Below, piece after piece: positions 33,781 through 44,880 of a stretch of 64,000 nt of DNA. A model generated the notes under the pieces. It was not told the origin of the DNA, made no database searches, and saw only the letters and a list, made by a program, of their open reading frames with translations. How positions within the stretch are numbered: the stretch's first letter is position 1; the number at the start of each line of letters is the position of its first letter. Position numbers and translations under genes: made by a program. Source of the stretch: Roseomonas genomospecies 6 (GTDB taxonomy: Bacteria; Pseudomonadota; Alphaproteobacteria; Azospirillales; Azospirillaceae); NCBI RefSeq assembly GCF_008365375.1, contig NZ_QOKW01000019.1:62001-126000 (forward strand). The letters run 5' to 3'.

Positions 33781-34623
33781 TCAAACCTCCCACAGCCGCG
33801 GCAATCTGACCGGCAACCCCGCCGCCGCCGACCGCAGATGCGACCACAGCGCCGCGTAGGCGCCGCGCACCGACCGCGCCTCGCCGCCCAGGATGCGGAC
33901 GACCAGCAGGCCATCGAAAGCCGTGGCGCCGACGCGCACGCCCTCCAGACCTTCCGCCGCTTCGCGCAGCGCATCCCGCCGGCTTCCGGCGTCAGACGCG
34001 GCGTACAGCAGCGTGGCGCAGGCCCCGGCCCCGCCGAAGCCCGCCGGGTGGGCCAGCGTCTCGGCGAGATCGCCGTCCATGTGCAGGGCGTCGGCCCAGG
34101 CGAGCCGCCCGTCGCGCACCACCTCCCAGGCGTCGCGGACGAGGCCGCGGGTGACCGTCTCGCCGAAGGCGGCGCGCCCGAAGACCAGCATCTCCCCCGC
34201 GATCAGGCGGGCGTCGCCCTCCAACTCCAGCCGGGTCAGGCGGCGCAGGCGGGAGCCTTCGAAGACGATGGCTTCCTGCGGCATCCATTCCAGCCAGCCG
34301 CCGGCCTCCACGGTCACGCGGGTGTCGATCCGGCAGTCCGGCCCGGCGGAGCGATAGACCTTCTCCGCCGCCTGCGTCGTCACCAGAGCCGCCGCCCCCG
34401 GCCCCGCCGACAGGGCGACGTCCAGCCGGTCGCCGCCGACCAGCCCGCCCGACGTGGTGACCAGAACCGCGATGGGCAGGTCGCCCGCGCGCGGGTCGGG
34501 CAGCAGCACCCGCAACGGGTCGTGGTGGTAGAGCGTGGCGAGGCGTGTGGCCCCGTGGCGATGCTCGAACCGCACGGTCGCCGCGCCGTGGACGGCGACC
34601 TTCTTCATCAACGTGTCAGCCAC
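33781..34623 (-). CDS. ureD: Urease accessory protein UreD
   Basis: 280 residues; scaffold of the urease activation complex. Family landmarks: LLPDPRAGDLPIAVLVTTSGGLVGGDRLDV, ALVTTQAAEKVYRSAGPDCRIDTRVTVEAGGWLEWMPQEAIVFEGSRLRR. Its start overlaps the end of xdhB by eight bases, so translation of urease accessory genes may be coupled to xanthine dehydrogenase. Confidence 0.94.
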   Translation of the reverse strand: MADTLMKKVAVHGAATVRFEHRHGATRLATLYHHDPLRVLLPDPRAGDLPIAVLVTTSGGLVGGDRLDVALSAGPGAAALVTTQAAEKVYRSAGPDCRIDTRVTVEAGGWLEWMPQEAIVFEGSRLRRLTRLELEGDARLIAGEMLVFGRAAFGETVTRGLVRDAWEVVRDGRLAWADALHMDGDLAETLAHPAGFGGAGACATLLYAASDAGSRRDALREAAEGLEGVRVGATAFDGLLVVRILGGEARSVRGAYAALWSHLRSAAAGLPVRLPRLWEV

Positions 34624-36962
34624 CGGTGGAACCCATCCTTGCCTTCGAACCCTGGGCCTTCACATCCTCGACCGCCAACAGAACGCGCTCCGGGGTCGCG
34701 GGCGCGTCGAGACGCACGGGCAGGCGGTGGCCGCCCACCGCCGCGACGGCGTCCTTCAGCGCCAGCCACGCCGAGATGCCCAGCATCAGCGGCGGCTCCC
34801 CGATCGCCTTGGAGCGGAACACCGTGTCCTCCCGGTTGGGGCGGTCGGTGTAGAGCGCCACCCGGAAATCCTTCGGCAGCGAGCGCGAGGTCGGGATCTT
34901 GTAGGTGCTGGGCGCGTGGGTGCGCAAGCGTCCCTGGCCGTCCCACCACAGCTCCTCCGACGTGACCCAGCCCAGCCCCTGGACGAAGGCGCCCTCCACC
35001 TGCCCCAGGTCGATGGCCGGGTTGATGCTTCCGGAACAGTCGTGCAGCACGTCGGCGCGGGGGAATGTGTACTCGCCGGTCAGCGTGTCGATCAGCGCCT
35101 CCGTCACCGCGACGCCGCAGGAGAAGTAGAAGAAGGGCCGCCCTTCGCACTTCTCGCGGTCCCACCAGATTTTCGGGGTCGCGTAATGGCCGGTGGAGGA
35201 CAGCGACACCCGGTTCAGATAGGCCAGCTTCGCCACCTCCGCGAAGCTCATGGCGTGGTTGCCGGCGAAGACGGCGTTGTCGCGGAACTCCACCTTGTCC
35301 GGCGTGGTGTGGCAGTGCTGCGCCAGGAACGCCACCAGCCGGTCGCGGATGGTCCGCACGGCGATGCGCACCGCCATGCCGTTCAGGTCGGTGCCGGCGG
35401 ACGCGGCGGTGGGCGGGGCGTTCGGCACCTTGTCCGTGGCGCTGGCGGTGACCCGCACCCGATCCACGTCGATCTGGAACTCCTGGGCGGCGATCTGGGC
35501 CATCTTGGTGTGGATGCCCTGCCCCATCTCCGTCCCGCCATGGTTCACCTGAACGGAGCCGTCGAGGTAGACATGGACCAGCGCCGCCGCCTGGTTCAGG
35601 TGCTTCACCGTGAAGGAGATGCCGAACTTCACCGGCGTCACCGCCAGCCCCTTCTTCAGCACCGGGCTGCGGGCGTTGAAGGCGTCGATCTCCTCGCGGC
35701 GGCGGCGGTAATCGCCGTCCCGCTCGATCCGGTCCATCAGTTCGGCGAGGATTTCCGGCTCCTCCACCGGCATCCAGTAATGGGTGGTCTCGCGGCCCGG
35801 CCCACCGTAGAGGTTGACGCGGCGCACGTCCAACGGGTCCTTGCCCAGAGCCCGCGCGATCTCGTCCACCACATGCTCGATGGCGATGACGCCCTGCGGC
35901 CCGCCGAAGCCGCGGAAGGCGGTGTTGGACACCGTGTTCGTCTTGCAGCGGTGCCCCGTCACCCGCGCCGTCGGGAGGTAGTAGGCGTTGTCGGCGTGGA
36001 ACATGGCGCGATCCACCACGCCGTTCGACAGGTCCAGCGACATGCCGCAGCGCCCGGCGAGGTCCATCTCCAGCCCCCGGATGCGCCCCTCGCCGTCGAA
36101 GCCGACGTCGTAGCGCACGAAGAAGTCGTGGCGCTTGCCGGTCATCAGCATGTCGTCGTCGCGGTCCAGGCGGAACTTCACGGGCCGCTTCGTCGCGTTC
36201 GCCAGCAGGGCGGCGATGGCGGCGATCTGCGCCGGCTGGCTCTCCTTGCCGCCGAAGCCGCCGCCCATGCGCCGGCATTCCACGGCGATTCCGTGCATCG
36301 GACGCCCCAGAACCTGGGCGACGGCGTGCTGCACCTCCGCCGGATGCTGGGTCGAGGAATGGACGAGCAGGTCGCCGTCCTCCTTGGGAATGGCGTAGGC
36401 GATGTGCCCTTCCAGATAGAAATGGTCCTGCCCGCCGACCTCCAGCGTGCCGGTCAGCCGGTTCGGCGCTCCCGCCACCTCCGCCGCCGCGTCGCCGCGC
36501 CGGAAGCTCAGCGGCGGGGAGACGAAGCTTCCCTTCTCCAGCGCCGCCTCGGCGGTCAGCACCGCTGGCAGGTCGTCGTAATAGACCTCCACCAGCCGCG
36601 CCGCCGCGCGGGCCTGCAACAGAGTCTCCGCCGCAACGGCGACCACCGCCTGCCCCGCATACTCCACCACGTCGTCGGCCAACACGGGATCGCCGCGCTG
36701 GATGGTGCCGATGTCGCCGTCCCCCGGCACATCGGCGTAGGTGAAGACCGCGTGCACGCCCGTCGCCTGCTTCGCCCGCGACAGATCCATGCCCAGGATG
36801 CGCGCGTGCGCCCGGTCGGACAGCCGCACCGCGACGTGCAGCGTGCCGGGCAGTTCCGGGATGTCGTCGGTGTAGGCCGCCGCACCGGTCACATGCTTGC
36901 GGGCGCTCTCATGCTCGATGCCGCGATGGACGCCGCCGCGGATCGGCTGGATGGTGCCGCCG

Positions 36963-36970
<8 letters not shown>
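34616..36970 (-). CDS. xdhB: Xanthine dehydrogenase, molybdopterin-binding subunit
   Basis: 784 residues; the large Moco subunit that oxidises hypoxanthine and xanthine to urate. It contains GQDHFYLEGHIAYA, the Moco-binding RRMGGGFGGKES, RGFGGPQG, HGGTEMGQGIHTKMAQ, and the catalytic Glu in KAIGEPPLMLG near the C-terminus. Length matches XdhB. It overlaps xdhA by eight bases upstream and ureD downstream. The insertion factor gene xdhC is not in the window. Confidence 0.95.
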
Positions 36971-38429
<1,459 letters not shown>

Positions 38430-38545
38430 TGTCCCTCCTGTCGGGCGTTTCCGTCATAGTGCCGGAAAGTCTCCGCAGGCCGCAATGGCGGGCCACCCGC
38501 CTACCCACAAAGGCGGGGATCGGACGGATAGGACTCTGGGCGACG

Positions 38546-39247
38546 TCAGGCGTCTTCGGGGAAGCAGCCGCTGCGGGCGGCCACGACGGCGACCTGGGTG
38601 CGGTTGCGCACGCCCAGCTTCTGCATGATGGCCCGGACATGGACCTTCACGGTGCCCTCCAGGACGCCCAGCTCCCGCGCGATCTCCTTGTTCGAGTGTC
38701 CGGCCAGCAGAAGTTGGAACACATCCCTCTGCCGGTCGGTCAGGCGGTCCAGAATCTGGCCGGACGGACGCGCGACCTCCGCCGCGACGTTGCCGGACAG
38801 GACGGCGCGCGGCAGCGGCAGGAAGGTCTCCCCGGTCAGCGCCAACGAGATCGCATGCTCCAGCACCGCCGTGGAACTGGTCTTCAGGATGTAGCCCCTG
38901 GCCCCCAGCCGCACGCTGTCCACGATGTCCGCCACCTCGTCCGACCCGGAGATGACCAGCAGCGGGCGGTTCCCCAGAACCTCCACCATGCGGCGCACCC
39001 CGTCGCGCCCGCTGCGGTCGCCCAGATTCAGGTCGAACAGCACCAGCGTCAGGTCGGGCGTGCGATCGGCGATCGCCATCGCCTCGTCCAGCGAGCCGGC
39101 CTCCAGCACCTGCGCGTCCGGGTGAATTTCCCCCACCGAGAGAGCGAAGCCGTGCCGAACCAAGGGGTGGTCGTCCACCACCAGAAACTTCTGCGCCCTG
39201 CCGGCCACCGACCGCTCCTTGCCGCGCGTCTGCAGCTGAACTTCCAT
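38546..39247 (-). CDS. LuxR-type response regulator
   Basis: 233 residues. The receiver domain has the acidic pair D25-D26, the phospho-acceptor D72 (LVLFDLNLGDRSG) and the conserved Lys in RGYILKTSST. A LuxR HTH follows: LTDRQRDVFQLLLAGHSNKEIARELGVLEGTVKVHVRAIMQKLGVRNRTQVAVVA. It is a transcription factor of unknown target with no sensor kinase nearby. It lies divergent from a second, atypical regulator at 39599. Confidence 0.9.
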   Translation of the reverse strand: MEVQLQTRGKERSVAGRAQKFLVVDDHPLVRHGFALSVGEIHPDAQVLEAGSLDEAMAIADRTPDLTLVLFDLNLGDRSGRDGVRRMVEVLGNRPLLVISGSDEVADIVDSVRLGARGYILKTSSTAVLEHAISLALTGETFLPLPRAVLSGNVAAEVARPSGQILDRLTDRQRDVFQLLLAGHSNKEIARELGVLEGTVKVHVRAIMQKLGVRNRTQVAVVAARSGCFPEDA

Positions 39248-39598
39248 TGCTTTGCTACCCCATCAAGCCGCCGGATGCCGGTCTGGAAAACAAAATCCCC
39301 CAAACCGACCCGACTTTCTGTCCAGCGGAAAAGTATAAGAATACCTCCTTTGGACTTTCCAGAAGCAGCGCAGCGCGAATTCATGCCCCATTGAAGCCAT
39401 TTATGATTTATTCGTATCGAGCTTCTTCCAAGCATCTTGCGCCGCTCCCTGCCCATCCGTATAAATCATTGGGACAACCAGCGTAAAGCACGCTTTTTCG
39501 ATACAATAAAGGCGGCTTTTTTCCTTTTCCCAGGCGAAAACGGACAACGATTGGCGTTGTGCGCTGCTCGTCACGGGTGGCGTCACGGAGGAGTTTCG
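39248..39598. other. Intergenic region, 351 bp, AT-richer, divergent promoters
   Basis: No gene. It is clearly less GC-rich than its flanks, which is typical of a promoter region for two divergent regulators and may attract nucleoid proteins. A candidate plus-strand sigma-70 promoter is listed separately. Confidence 0.6.
39437..39465 (+). promoter_or_regulatory. Candidate sigma-70 promoter for the atypical regulator
   Basis: TTGCGC (39437-39442) and TATAAA (39460-39465) are separated by 17 bp. The start codon at 39599 is about 130 bases downstream, giving a long leader. Support is sequence match only. Confidence 0.4.
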
Positions 39599-40261
39599 AT
39601 GAAAACCTGGAACGTCATGCTCGTGGACCACGACCGGCTGTTTTCGGCGGCGCTGGGAACGCTCATCAGCGGCGGTCCGTTCCGCGTCTGCCACCACGCC
39701 GCGACGGTGGACGACGCTCAGGCGGCCATCGCGCAAGGCGTGGAGCCGGACCTGATCGTGGTGGCGCTGGGCGAGGCGACGGGCGACGAGGCGGGCGGCG
39801 TGAAGCGGCTTCGCGCGGCGACCAGCGCCCGCATCGCCGTGCTGGCCGACGCCATCGCGGACCGCACCCTGTCGCTGTCGCTGAAAGCCGGGGCCGACGC
39901 CTACCTGAACAAGTCGATGTCGAGCGAATCCCTTCTGCGCGCCCTGCAACTGGTCATGCTGGGCGAGGTGGTCTACCCGACCCACGTCGCCAGCCTGCTG
40001 ATCGCCAACGCGAACAGCGAGCGCCCGCAGCCGGAGCGCGCCCAGCCCGCCAGCAACGAGCTGTCGAAGCGCGAGATCCAGATCCTGCGCTGCCTGCTCG
40101 CCGGCCAGTCGAACAAGGCCATCGCGCGCAACCTGCACATCACGGAATCGACCGTGAAGATGCATTTCAAGAACGTGATGCGGAAGATCAACGCCCAGAA
40201 CCGCACGCAGGCCGCGGTCTGGGCGATCCAGAACGGGTTGTCGCCGCTGGTGTCGGCGTAA
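39599..40261 (+). CDS. LuxR-type regulator with pseudo-receiver domain
   Basis: 220 residues with GGAGGAG before the ATG. The N-terminal fold is a receiver (MLVDHDRLFSAAL... AYLNKSMSSESLLRAL) but the expected phospho-acceptor is Ala56 in DLIVVALGEATGDE, where active proteins have Asp. The acidic pair is D10-H11-D12. The C-terminal LuxR HTH is intact: LSKREIQILRCLLAGQSNKAIARNLHITESTVKMHFKNVMRKI. It probably acts without phosphorylation. FlcA-like regulators of surface polysaccharide are one possible relation, but that is not shown. Confidence 0.88.
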   Translation: MKTWNVMLVDHDRLFSAALGTLISGGPFRVCHHAATVDDAQAAIAQGVEPDLIVVALGEATGDEAGGVKRLRAATSARIAVLADAIADRTLSLSLKAGADAYLNKSMSSESLLRALQLVMLGEVVYPTHVASLLIANANSERPQPERAQPASNELSKREIQILRCLLAGQSNKAIARNLHITESTVKMHFKNVMRKINAQNRTQAAVWAIQNGLSPLVSA

Positions 40262-40298
40262 GGGAGTTCATCCCCCTCTCCCACCCTGGGAGAGGGAC

Positions 40299-40871
40299 TT
40301 ATTCCGCCGCGTGGCGGCTGGAGCCGTGGCGGCCTTCCGCGAACTCCTCGACCATCTTGCGGCAGAAGGCCGGCAGGTCATCCGGCTTGCGCGAGGTCAC
40401 CAGACCCCGGTCGGTCACGACTTCGCTGTCTTCCCAGTTCGCCCCGGCGTTGCCGAGGTCGGTCTTCAGCGACGGCCAGGAGGTCATGCGCTTGCCCTTG
40501 GCGCCGCCCGCGTCGATCAGGGTCCAGGGGCCGTGACAAATCGCGGCGATGGGCTTGCCCGATTGGACGAAGCTGCGCACGAAATCGATGGCTTTCGGTT
40601 CCAGCCGCAGCGCGTCCGGGTTGATGACACCGCCCGGCAGGACCAGCGCATCGAAGCCGCCGGGGTCGGCCTGATCCAACGTGACGTCCACGTTCACCCG
40701 GTCGGCCTTGTCGTGGTGGTTCCAGCCCTGGATCTGTCCGCCCTTGGGCGCGACGATCCGCACCTCGGCCCCCTCGTTGCGGAGCGCCTTCACCGGCTCG
40801 GTCAGCTCGACCTGCTCGAAGCCGTCGGTCGCCAGCACGGCGACGGTCTTCTTCTCCAGTTTACCCGGCAT
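40299..40871 (-). CDS. PfpI/DJ-1-type amidotransferase-like protein
   Basis: 190 residues. The nucleophile elbow is AICHGPW with Cys; further landmarks are KTVAVLATDGFEQVELTEPVKALRNEGAEVRIVAPKGG and FDALVLPGGVINPDALR. Family members are proteases, glyoxalases or stress proteins (deglycase claims are disputed), so the exact activity cannot be set. Length fits PfpI. It is convergent with the regulator at 39599. Confidence 0.85.
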   Translation of the reverse strand: MPGKLEKKTVAVLATDGFEQVELTEPVKALRNEGAEVRIVAPKGGQIQGWNHHDKADRVNVDVTLDQADPGGFDALVLPGGVINPDALRLEPKAIDFVRSFVQSGKPIAAICHGPWTLIDAGGAKGKRMTSWPSLKTDLGNAGANWEDSEVVTDRGLVTSRKPDDLPAFCRKMVEEFAEGRHGSSRHAAE

Positions 40872-41000
40872 GGGATCACCTCCTCGGTTGGCCTGTCCGG
40901 TCAGCAACCGGCGTACCCCGTGGGAGTTCCCCCCGGAACCGCAGCGCACCACCCATGTTCCCTTTGACGGACCGCGCGTCACAATCGGGAGCACTGACCC

Positions 41001-41732
41001 ATGCGTTACAGCGGCACTTCGGCGGGCATCCTCGCCGCCTTCGCCATCGCCACGTCCCTGACCCTGGGCGTTCCTCAACCCGTGCAGGCCGCCGGGGCGG
41101 AGCGGGTCGCGGAGGCGTCCTACCCCCGGCTCTACCAGGGCTGGCGGGCCGGCGTGATCGTCGGGACGGAGGTCGAGGGCCTGCTGGGCGAGGAGCTTGG
41201 ACAGGTCGTGGACCTCGTCGTCGGGGCGGACGGACGGCTGGAGGGCGCCGTGATCGAGGCCAGCGGCATGCTCGACGTGGGCGAGGCGCGCTTCACGGTC
41301 CCCTGGCACCAGCTCATGCCCGGATCGGTGGACGGCATCCTGGCTTATCCGGTCACCGGCCCCGACACGCTGGACCTGATCCGGCGCCAGCAGCAGGCGG
41401 GCAGCCGCCCCGGCGACTGGCGCGTCTCCGCCCTGCTCGGCCAGCCGGCGAACACCGCGGGCGGCGCCGCGGAGGCCGGCTTCTTCGGAACGGTGGAGGA
41501 TCTGGTGTTCGACCGCAACGGCGCGCTGAGCGCCGTCGTGGTCGCCCCCGAGCCGGAGGGCGACGGCCCCTACGCGGTGGCCTGGAAGGCCGCGGCGGTG
41601 GAGCCGGGCCTGACCTCCGTCACGCTCCAGGCCACGCCGGAGCAGGTCAAGGCGCTCGGCTCCTTCGATGCGGCGCGCATGAAGGAATTCGACACCGCAC
41701 GCCTCAACCAGGGGGCTCACGCCCGCCAGTAA
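41001..41732 (+). CDS. Exported PRC-barrel domain protein
   Basis: 243 residues with a signal peptide (AGILAAFAIATSLTLGVPQPVQA, cleavage near 30). Two PRC-barrel-like segments are visible: GLLGEELGQVVDLVVGADGRLEGAVIEASGMLDVGEARFTVPWHQL and GFFGTVEDLVFDRNGALSAVVVAPE. Function unknown; relatives are common in azospirilla and rhizobia. Same type as the protein at 26264-27151, with no coiled coil. It is convergent with dadA, seven bases apart. Confidence 0.82.
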   Translation: MRYSGTSAGILAAFAIATSLTLGVPQPVQAAGAERVAEASYPRLYQGWRAGVIVGTEVEGLLGEELGQVVDLVVGADGRLEGAVIEASGMLDVGEARFTVPWHQLMPGSVDGILAYPVTGPDTLDLIRRQQQAGSRPGDWRVSALLGQPANTAGGAAEAGFFGTVEDLVFDRNGALSAVVVAPEPEGDGPYAVAWKAAAVEPGLTSVTLQATPEQVKALGSFDAARMKEFDTARLNQGAHARQ

Positions 41733-41739
41733 GGACCTT

Positions 41740-43050
41740 TCAGGCCGCCGGGCGCGCCACGCCGCCGACCGAGGGGCGCCGCGCCCCGGCGGCGGAGCGG
41801 CCATAGCGGGCCACCGTCAGCCCATCCATGTCGATCTCCGTCCGGCGCCCGCCGACGACATCGGCGACGACCCGGCCCGAGCCGGCGGCCATCGTCCAGC
41901 CCAGCGTGCCGTGGCCGGTGTTCAGGAACAGGTTGCGCACGGGGGTCGGGCCGACGATGGGGGTGCCGTCCGGCGTGTTCGGGCGCAGGCCGGTCCAGAA
42001 CTCCGCCTTCGACAGGTCGCCGCCCGCCGGGAACAGGTCGCTCACCACATGGTCGAGCGGACCGCGGCGGCCGGGGCGCAGAGTGAGGTCGAAACCGGTC
42101 AGTTCCGCCGTTCCGCCGACGCGGATGCGGTCGCCGAGACGGGTCACCGCGATCTTGTGCGTCTCGTCCATCACCGTGGATTGCGGGGCGCCCGCCTCGT
42201 TGATGATGGGCAGGGTCAGCGAATAGCCCTTCACCGGGTAGACCGGCAGATCCAGCCCGAAGGGCTTCACCAGCATCGGGGAATAGCTGCCCATGGCGAC
42301 GACGTAGGCGTCGGCGGTCAGGGTGCCGGCGTCGGTCACCACGCCGGTGACGCGGCGCCCGTCGCTCTCCAGCTTGCGGATGCCGGTGTTGTAGCGGAAC
42401 TCCACCCCCAGCCCCGTTGCCATCTCGGCCAGCGCGTTGGTGAAGCGGAAGCAGTCGCCCGTCTCGTCGCCCGGCAGCAGCAGACCGCCGACGATCTTCT
42501 CCTTGACCAGACGCAGCGCCGGTTCGACCGCGGCGCAGCCGTCCACGTCCAGCAGGCTGTAGGGCACGTTGAAGCGGTCCAGCACGGCCATGTCCGTGGC
42601 GGCGGCGTCCACCTGCTTCTGCGTGCGGAAGACCTGGAGGGTTCCCTTGGCGCGCTCGTCGTAGCGGATGCCGGTCTCGTCGCGCAGAGCGCGCAGGCAG
42701 TCGCGGCTGTATTCGGCCAGCCGGACCATGCGGCCCTTGTTGATCTCGTAGGAGCGCTCGTTGGCGTTGGCCAGCAGCTTCAGGCACCAGGACCACATGG
42801 CCGGGTCCAGCTTGGGCCGGATCACCAGCGGAGAGTGCTTCATCAGCATCCACTTCACGGCCTTCGCCATCAGGCCCGGCGCGGCCCAGGGGGCGGAGTA
42901 GCCCGGCGACACCTCGCCCGCGTTGGCGTAGCTGGTCTCCAGCGCCGGGCCGGGCTGCCGGTCCACCACCGTGACCTCGTGCCCGGCCTTCGCCAGGAAA
43001 TAAGCGGTGGAGACGCCGATGACGCCGCTGCCGAGGACGATGACGCGCAT
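41740..43050 (-). CDS. dadA: D-amino acid dehydrogenase, small subunit
   Basis: 436 residues; an FAD enzyme oxidising D-amino acids, mainly D-alanine, at the membrane. The dinucleotide motif VLGSGVIGVSTAYFLAKAGHEVTVVDR begins at residue 4. YANAGEVSPGYSAPWAAPG, GLRPNTPDGTPIVGPTP and NLFLNTGHGTLGWTMAAGSGRVVAD are DadA signatures. ATG at 43050 is the natural start. A sigma-54 promoter match and TyrR-like boxes lie upstream. The alanine racemase partner (dadX) is not adjacent. Confidence 0.93.
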   Translation of the reverse strand: MRVIVLGSGVIGVSTAYFLAKAGHEVTVVDRQPGPALETSYANAGEVSPGYSAPWAAPGLMAKAVKWMLMKHSPLVIRPKLDPAMWSWCLKLLANANERSYEINKGRMVRLAEYSRDCLRALRDETGIRYDERAKGTLQVFRTQKQVDAAATDMAVLDRFNVPYSLLDVDGCAAVEPALRLVKEKIVGGLLLPGDETGDCFRFTNALAEMATGLGVEFRYNTGIRKLESDGRRVTGVVTDAGTLTADAYVVAMGSYSPMLVKPFGLDLPVYPVKGYSLTLPIINEAGAPQSTVMDETHKIAVTRLGDRIRVGGTAELTGFDLTLRPGRRGPLDHVVSDLFPAGGDLSKAEFWTGLRPNTPDGTPIVGPTPVRNLFLNTGHGTLGWTMAAGSGRVVADVVGGRRTEIDMDGLTVARYGRSAAGARRPSVGGVARPAA

Positions 43051-43090
43051 GTGAAGGCTCCCGAAATCACGGAATTGTTCGCATCCCGAT

Positions 43091-43107
43091 CGCAAATCGG
43101 ATGCCAA
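43091..43107 (-). promoter_or_regulatory. Candidate sigma-54 promoter of dadA
   Basis: On the minus strand TTGGCATCCGATTTGCG has the invariant GG (43105-43104) and GC (43093-43092) exactly ten bases apart, close to the consensus TGGCAC-N5-TTGC. It lies about 40 bases before the dadA ATG. An enhancer-binding regulator with an AAA+ domain is encoded next door. Confidence 0.75.
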
Positions 43108-43160
43108 CTGCCGGAATCCGCGGAAACGCTGGGGCAAAGGGCTTCCTCTCCCGGGCAGTC

Positions 43161-43279
43161 TGTACACATTTCGTTACGCATTGGCCGGGTAGCAGCGTAC
43201 TGCGCTCTCAAAAAGCACTATATAACAGTCTATTAATAGGACCGTATACAAATCGTTACAGCGTACATTATCATTTACA
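43161..43279. promoter_or_regulatory. Three TyrR-like boxes between dadA and its regulator
   Basis: TGTACACATTTCGTTACG (43161-43178), CGTATACAAATCGTTACA (43243-43260) and CGTACATTATCATTTACA (43262-43279) each fit six-N6-six sites like the TyrR box TGTAAA-N6-TTTACA. The last two are one base apart. They stand 55-185 bp upstream of the candidate sigma-54 promoter, the usual place of enhancer sites. Confidence 0.7.
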
Positions 43280-43325
43280 GGCGCGTCGACCGTGGTACCC
43301 TTCATTCTTCCATTGGGGGAAAGCC

Positions 43326-44867
43326 ATGCGCATCGACGTCCTGTTCGCCGACCGGGTCGGCATCGCCCATGAGATCCTCGCCGTACTGGCGAAGCGGCGC
43401 TTGAACGTCGTGGCGGTGGAGGTGGACCCGCCGCACATCCACATCGACGCCCCGGAACTGGACGTGCAAACCTTCGGCCCACTCGACACCGCCCTGCGCG
43501 GCGTGCCGGGTGTGGAGTCCGTCACCCCCATCGACATCCTGCCGGGCACGCGGCGGCGGCTGCATCTGGACGCGCTGCTGGCCGCCCTGCCCGACCCGGT
43601 TCTGGCGGTGGACCGCGCGGGCCGGATCGTGGTGGCGAACGCCGCCGCCGCCACGGTCGCGGGGCGCAGCGAGGCCGCGCTGACCGGGGCCGACTTCGGG
43701 CGCCTGTTCGGCGACGCGGAACTGTCGGACCTTCTCGTGGACAACGGCTTCCGCCTCGGCGCCGGGCAGGAGGTCACGCTGAACGGCCAGCCCTTCCTTC
43801 TGGACGTCACGCCCATCGTGGAGGACGGTCGGCCCGCCGGTGGCGTCGTCACCCTCTTCGCGCCGAGCCGCCTGGGCGAGCGGCTGAACGCGCTCCAGAA
43901 CTTCGACGAGGGAGGCTTCGACCGCATCCTGGGCGAGTCCGCCCCCATCCGCTCACTGAAGGCGCGGGCGGCGCGGGTCGCGGCGGTGGACGCGCCGCTG
44001 CTGATCCTGGGCGAGACGGGCACCGGCAAGGAGTTGATCGCCCACGCCTGCCACCGCGCCAGCCCGCGCCGCGACAAGCCCTTCCTGGCGCTGAACTGCG
44101 CCGCCGTGCCGGAAAGTCTGGCGGAGAGCGAGTTGTTCGGCTACGCCCCCGGCTCCTTCACCGGGGCGCAGCGCGGCGGCAAGCCCGGCCTGCTGGAGTT
44201 GGCCCATGGCGGCACCGTCTTCCTCGACGAGATCGGGGAGATGTCGCCCTACCTCCAGGCCAAGTTGCTGCGCTTCCTGAACGACGGGCGCTTCCGCCGC
44301 GTCGGCGGCGACCGGGAGCAGACGGTGGACGTGCGCGTCGTCAGCGCCACCCACCGCGATCTCGACGCCATGGTGGCCGACCACAGCTTCCGCGAGGATC
44401 TGTATTACCGGCTGAACGTGCTGTCGCTCCAGGTTCCAGCTCTGCGCGAGCGCGGGGACGACATCCTTCTGCTGGCACGGCATTTCATCGCCCGCGCCTG
44501 CGCCCAGGCCCGCCGCCCGCCCTGCCGGCTGACCGTCGCGGCCAGCGCCGCCCTGCTCGCCAACCCCTGGCCGGGCAACGTGCGTCAGTTGGAGAACGTC
44601 ATCTTCCGCGCCGTGACGATGAGCGACGGCGCCTATCTCGACGCCGCCGACCTGGAACTGGCCGGAGCGCGCATGGATGCGGAAACCGGTGGCGAACCCG
44701 CCGAGGCGGCAAGCTGGGACGAGGCGCTGGCGGCCTTCGAACGCGGGCTTCTCCGCCGCCTCTACCCGCGCCACCCCTCCAGCCGGAAGCTCGCCGCGCG
44801 GCTCCACACCTCGCACACGACGATCGCGAACAAGCTGCGCAAGTACGGGATACCGGACGGGACGTGA
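43326..44867 (+). CDS. TyrR-like enhancer-binding regulator (ACT-PAS-AAA-HTH)
   Basis: 513 residues. ACT-like N-domain (1-75, MRIDVLFADRVGIAHEILAVLAKRRLNVVAVEVD), PAS (80-180), AAA+ (about 195-430) with Walker A GETGTGKE (229-236), GSFTGA loop (276-281) and Walker B VFLDEIGE. A TyrR-type C-terminal HTH follows (SSRKLAARLHTSHTTIANKLRKYGI). E. coli TyrR has a degenerate loop and does not use sigma-54; here the loop is intact, so sigma-54 activation is likely. Aromatic or other amino acids probably bind the ACT domain. Divergent from dadA, its probable target. Start at 43326 chosen over an upstream frame. Confidence 0.9.
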   Translation: MRIDVLFADRVGIAHEILAVLAKRRLNVVAVEVDPPHIHIDAPELDVQTFGPLDTALRGVPGVESVTPIDILPGTRRRLHLDALLAALPDPVLAVDRAGRIVVANAAAATVAGRSEAALTGADFGRLFGDAELSDLLVDNGFRLGAGQEVTLNGQPFLLDVTPIVEDGRPAGGVVTLFAPSRLGERLNALQNFDEGGFDRILGESAPIRSLKARAARVAAVDAPLLILGETGTGKELIAHACHRASPRRDKPFLALNCAAVPESLAESELFGYAPGSFTGAQRGGKPGLLELAHGGTVFLDEIGEMSPYLQAKLLRFLNDGRFRRVGGDREQTVDVRVVSATHRDLDAMVADHSFREDLYYRLNVLSLQVPALRERGDDILLLARHFIARACAQARRPPCRLTVAASAALLANPWPGNVRQLENVIFRAVTMSDGAYLDAADLELAGARMDAETGGEPAEAASWDEALAAFERGLLRRLYPRHPSSRKLAARLHTSHTTIANKLRKYGIPDGT

Positions 44868-44880
44868 ACCGCCCGGCTGA

